From positions 1 through 42,632 of the forward strand of contig JAAVFP010000040.1 in NCBI GenBank assembly GCA_014800735.1: a stretch of 42,632 nucleotides of DNA, in the 5' to 3' direction. The DNA comes from Bacteroidales bacterium. GTDB lineage: Bacteria > Bacteroidota > Bacteroidia > Bacteroidales > Muribaculaceae. The notes under the pieces were generated by a model. It searched no databases. It worked only from the letters and a program-made list of their open reading frames with translations, and was not told where the DNA came from. A program made the translations under genes and the position numbers. This document shows, piece by piece, positions 42,629 through 42,632 of this stretch; position 1 is the first letter of the stretch; the number at the start of each line of letters is the position of its first letter.

Positions 42629-42632
42629 CAGA

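Noticed and set aside
1-42632. tRNA or rRNA genes
   Set aside because: I saw no cloverleaf with the conserved T-loop (GGTTCRANNCC) ending in a plausible acceptor stem, and no rRNA-like sequence. A covariance-model scan would decide.

Overview
The window looks like a chromosomal segment of a Bacteroidales bacterium, most likely of the Muribaculaceae/Bacteroides side of the order. Reasons: most promoter regions carry the Bacteroidota -7 element TAnnTTTG, several with TTTG or TTG about 19 bases upstream; Rho has a large disordered insert typical of Bacteroides-type Rho; the omega subunit, BamD, TapB-like, DUF6155-like, GIN-domain and second EF-G proteins are all of Bacteroidota type. Most of the DNA is GC-rich and housekeeping. 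Two stretches are visibly AT-rich (about 150-2400 and 7100-8150) and hold accessory genes. The family assignment is inference.

Layout. 1-2412: accessory island with the end of an unknown gene, a probable gene remnant, and a two-gene cassette on the minus strand (a 195-aa protein and a C39-like cysteine peptidase whose N-terminus is the tail of a HipA toxin kinase). 2413-7084 (minus): bioA-bioF-nuclease-mnmE, tightly packed. 7243-8714 (plus): two phage-type genes (KilA-N; DUF6291-like). 8644-16801 (minus): mlaE-mlaF-carboxylesterase-holB-addB-hemW, one compact transcription unit. 16888-19308 (minus): lon. 19531-21684 (plus): a second EF-G without the catalytic histidine. 21754-23522 (minus): NERD nuclease-like protein and a TapB-like secreted protein. 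23745-25234 (plus): Spy-like periplasmic protein, a 266-bp palindromic element, nitroreductase. 25332-29882 (minus): tsaB-tsaC-sugar transferase-clc. 30052-42281 (plus): yicC, bamD-rpoZ, htrA, a small membrane cassette (two YtxH-like proteins, a holin-family protein, a small basic protein), an S9 peptidase with a DUF6155-like gene, rho, dusB and a GIN-domain protein. 42282-42632: two further palindromic intergenic elements.

Functionally the window gathers envelope biogenesis (MlaEF, BamD, HtrA, Spy-like and GIN proteins), tRNA modification (MnmE, TsaB, TsaC, DusB), biotin synthesis, DNA replication and repair (HolB, AddB), and gene-expression control under stress (Lon, EF-G2, Rho). The most unusual items are the HipA-tail/cysteine-peptidase cassette, the EF-G paralog lacking its catalytic histidine, the disordered insert of Rho, and four nested palindromic intergenic elements that look like REPIN- or MITE-type repeats.
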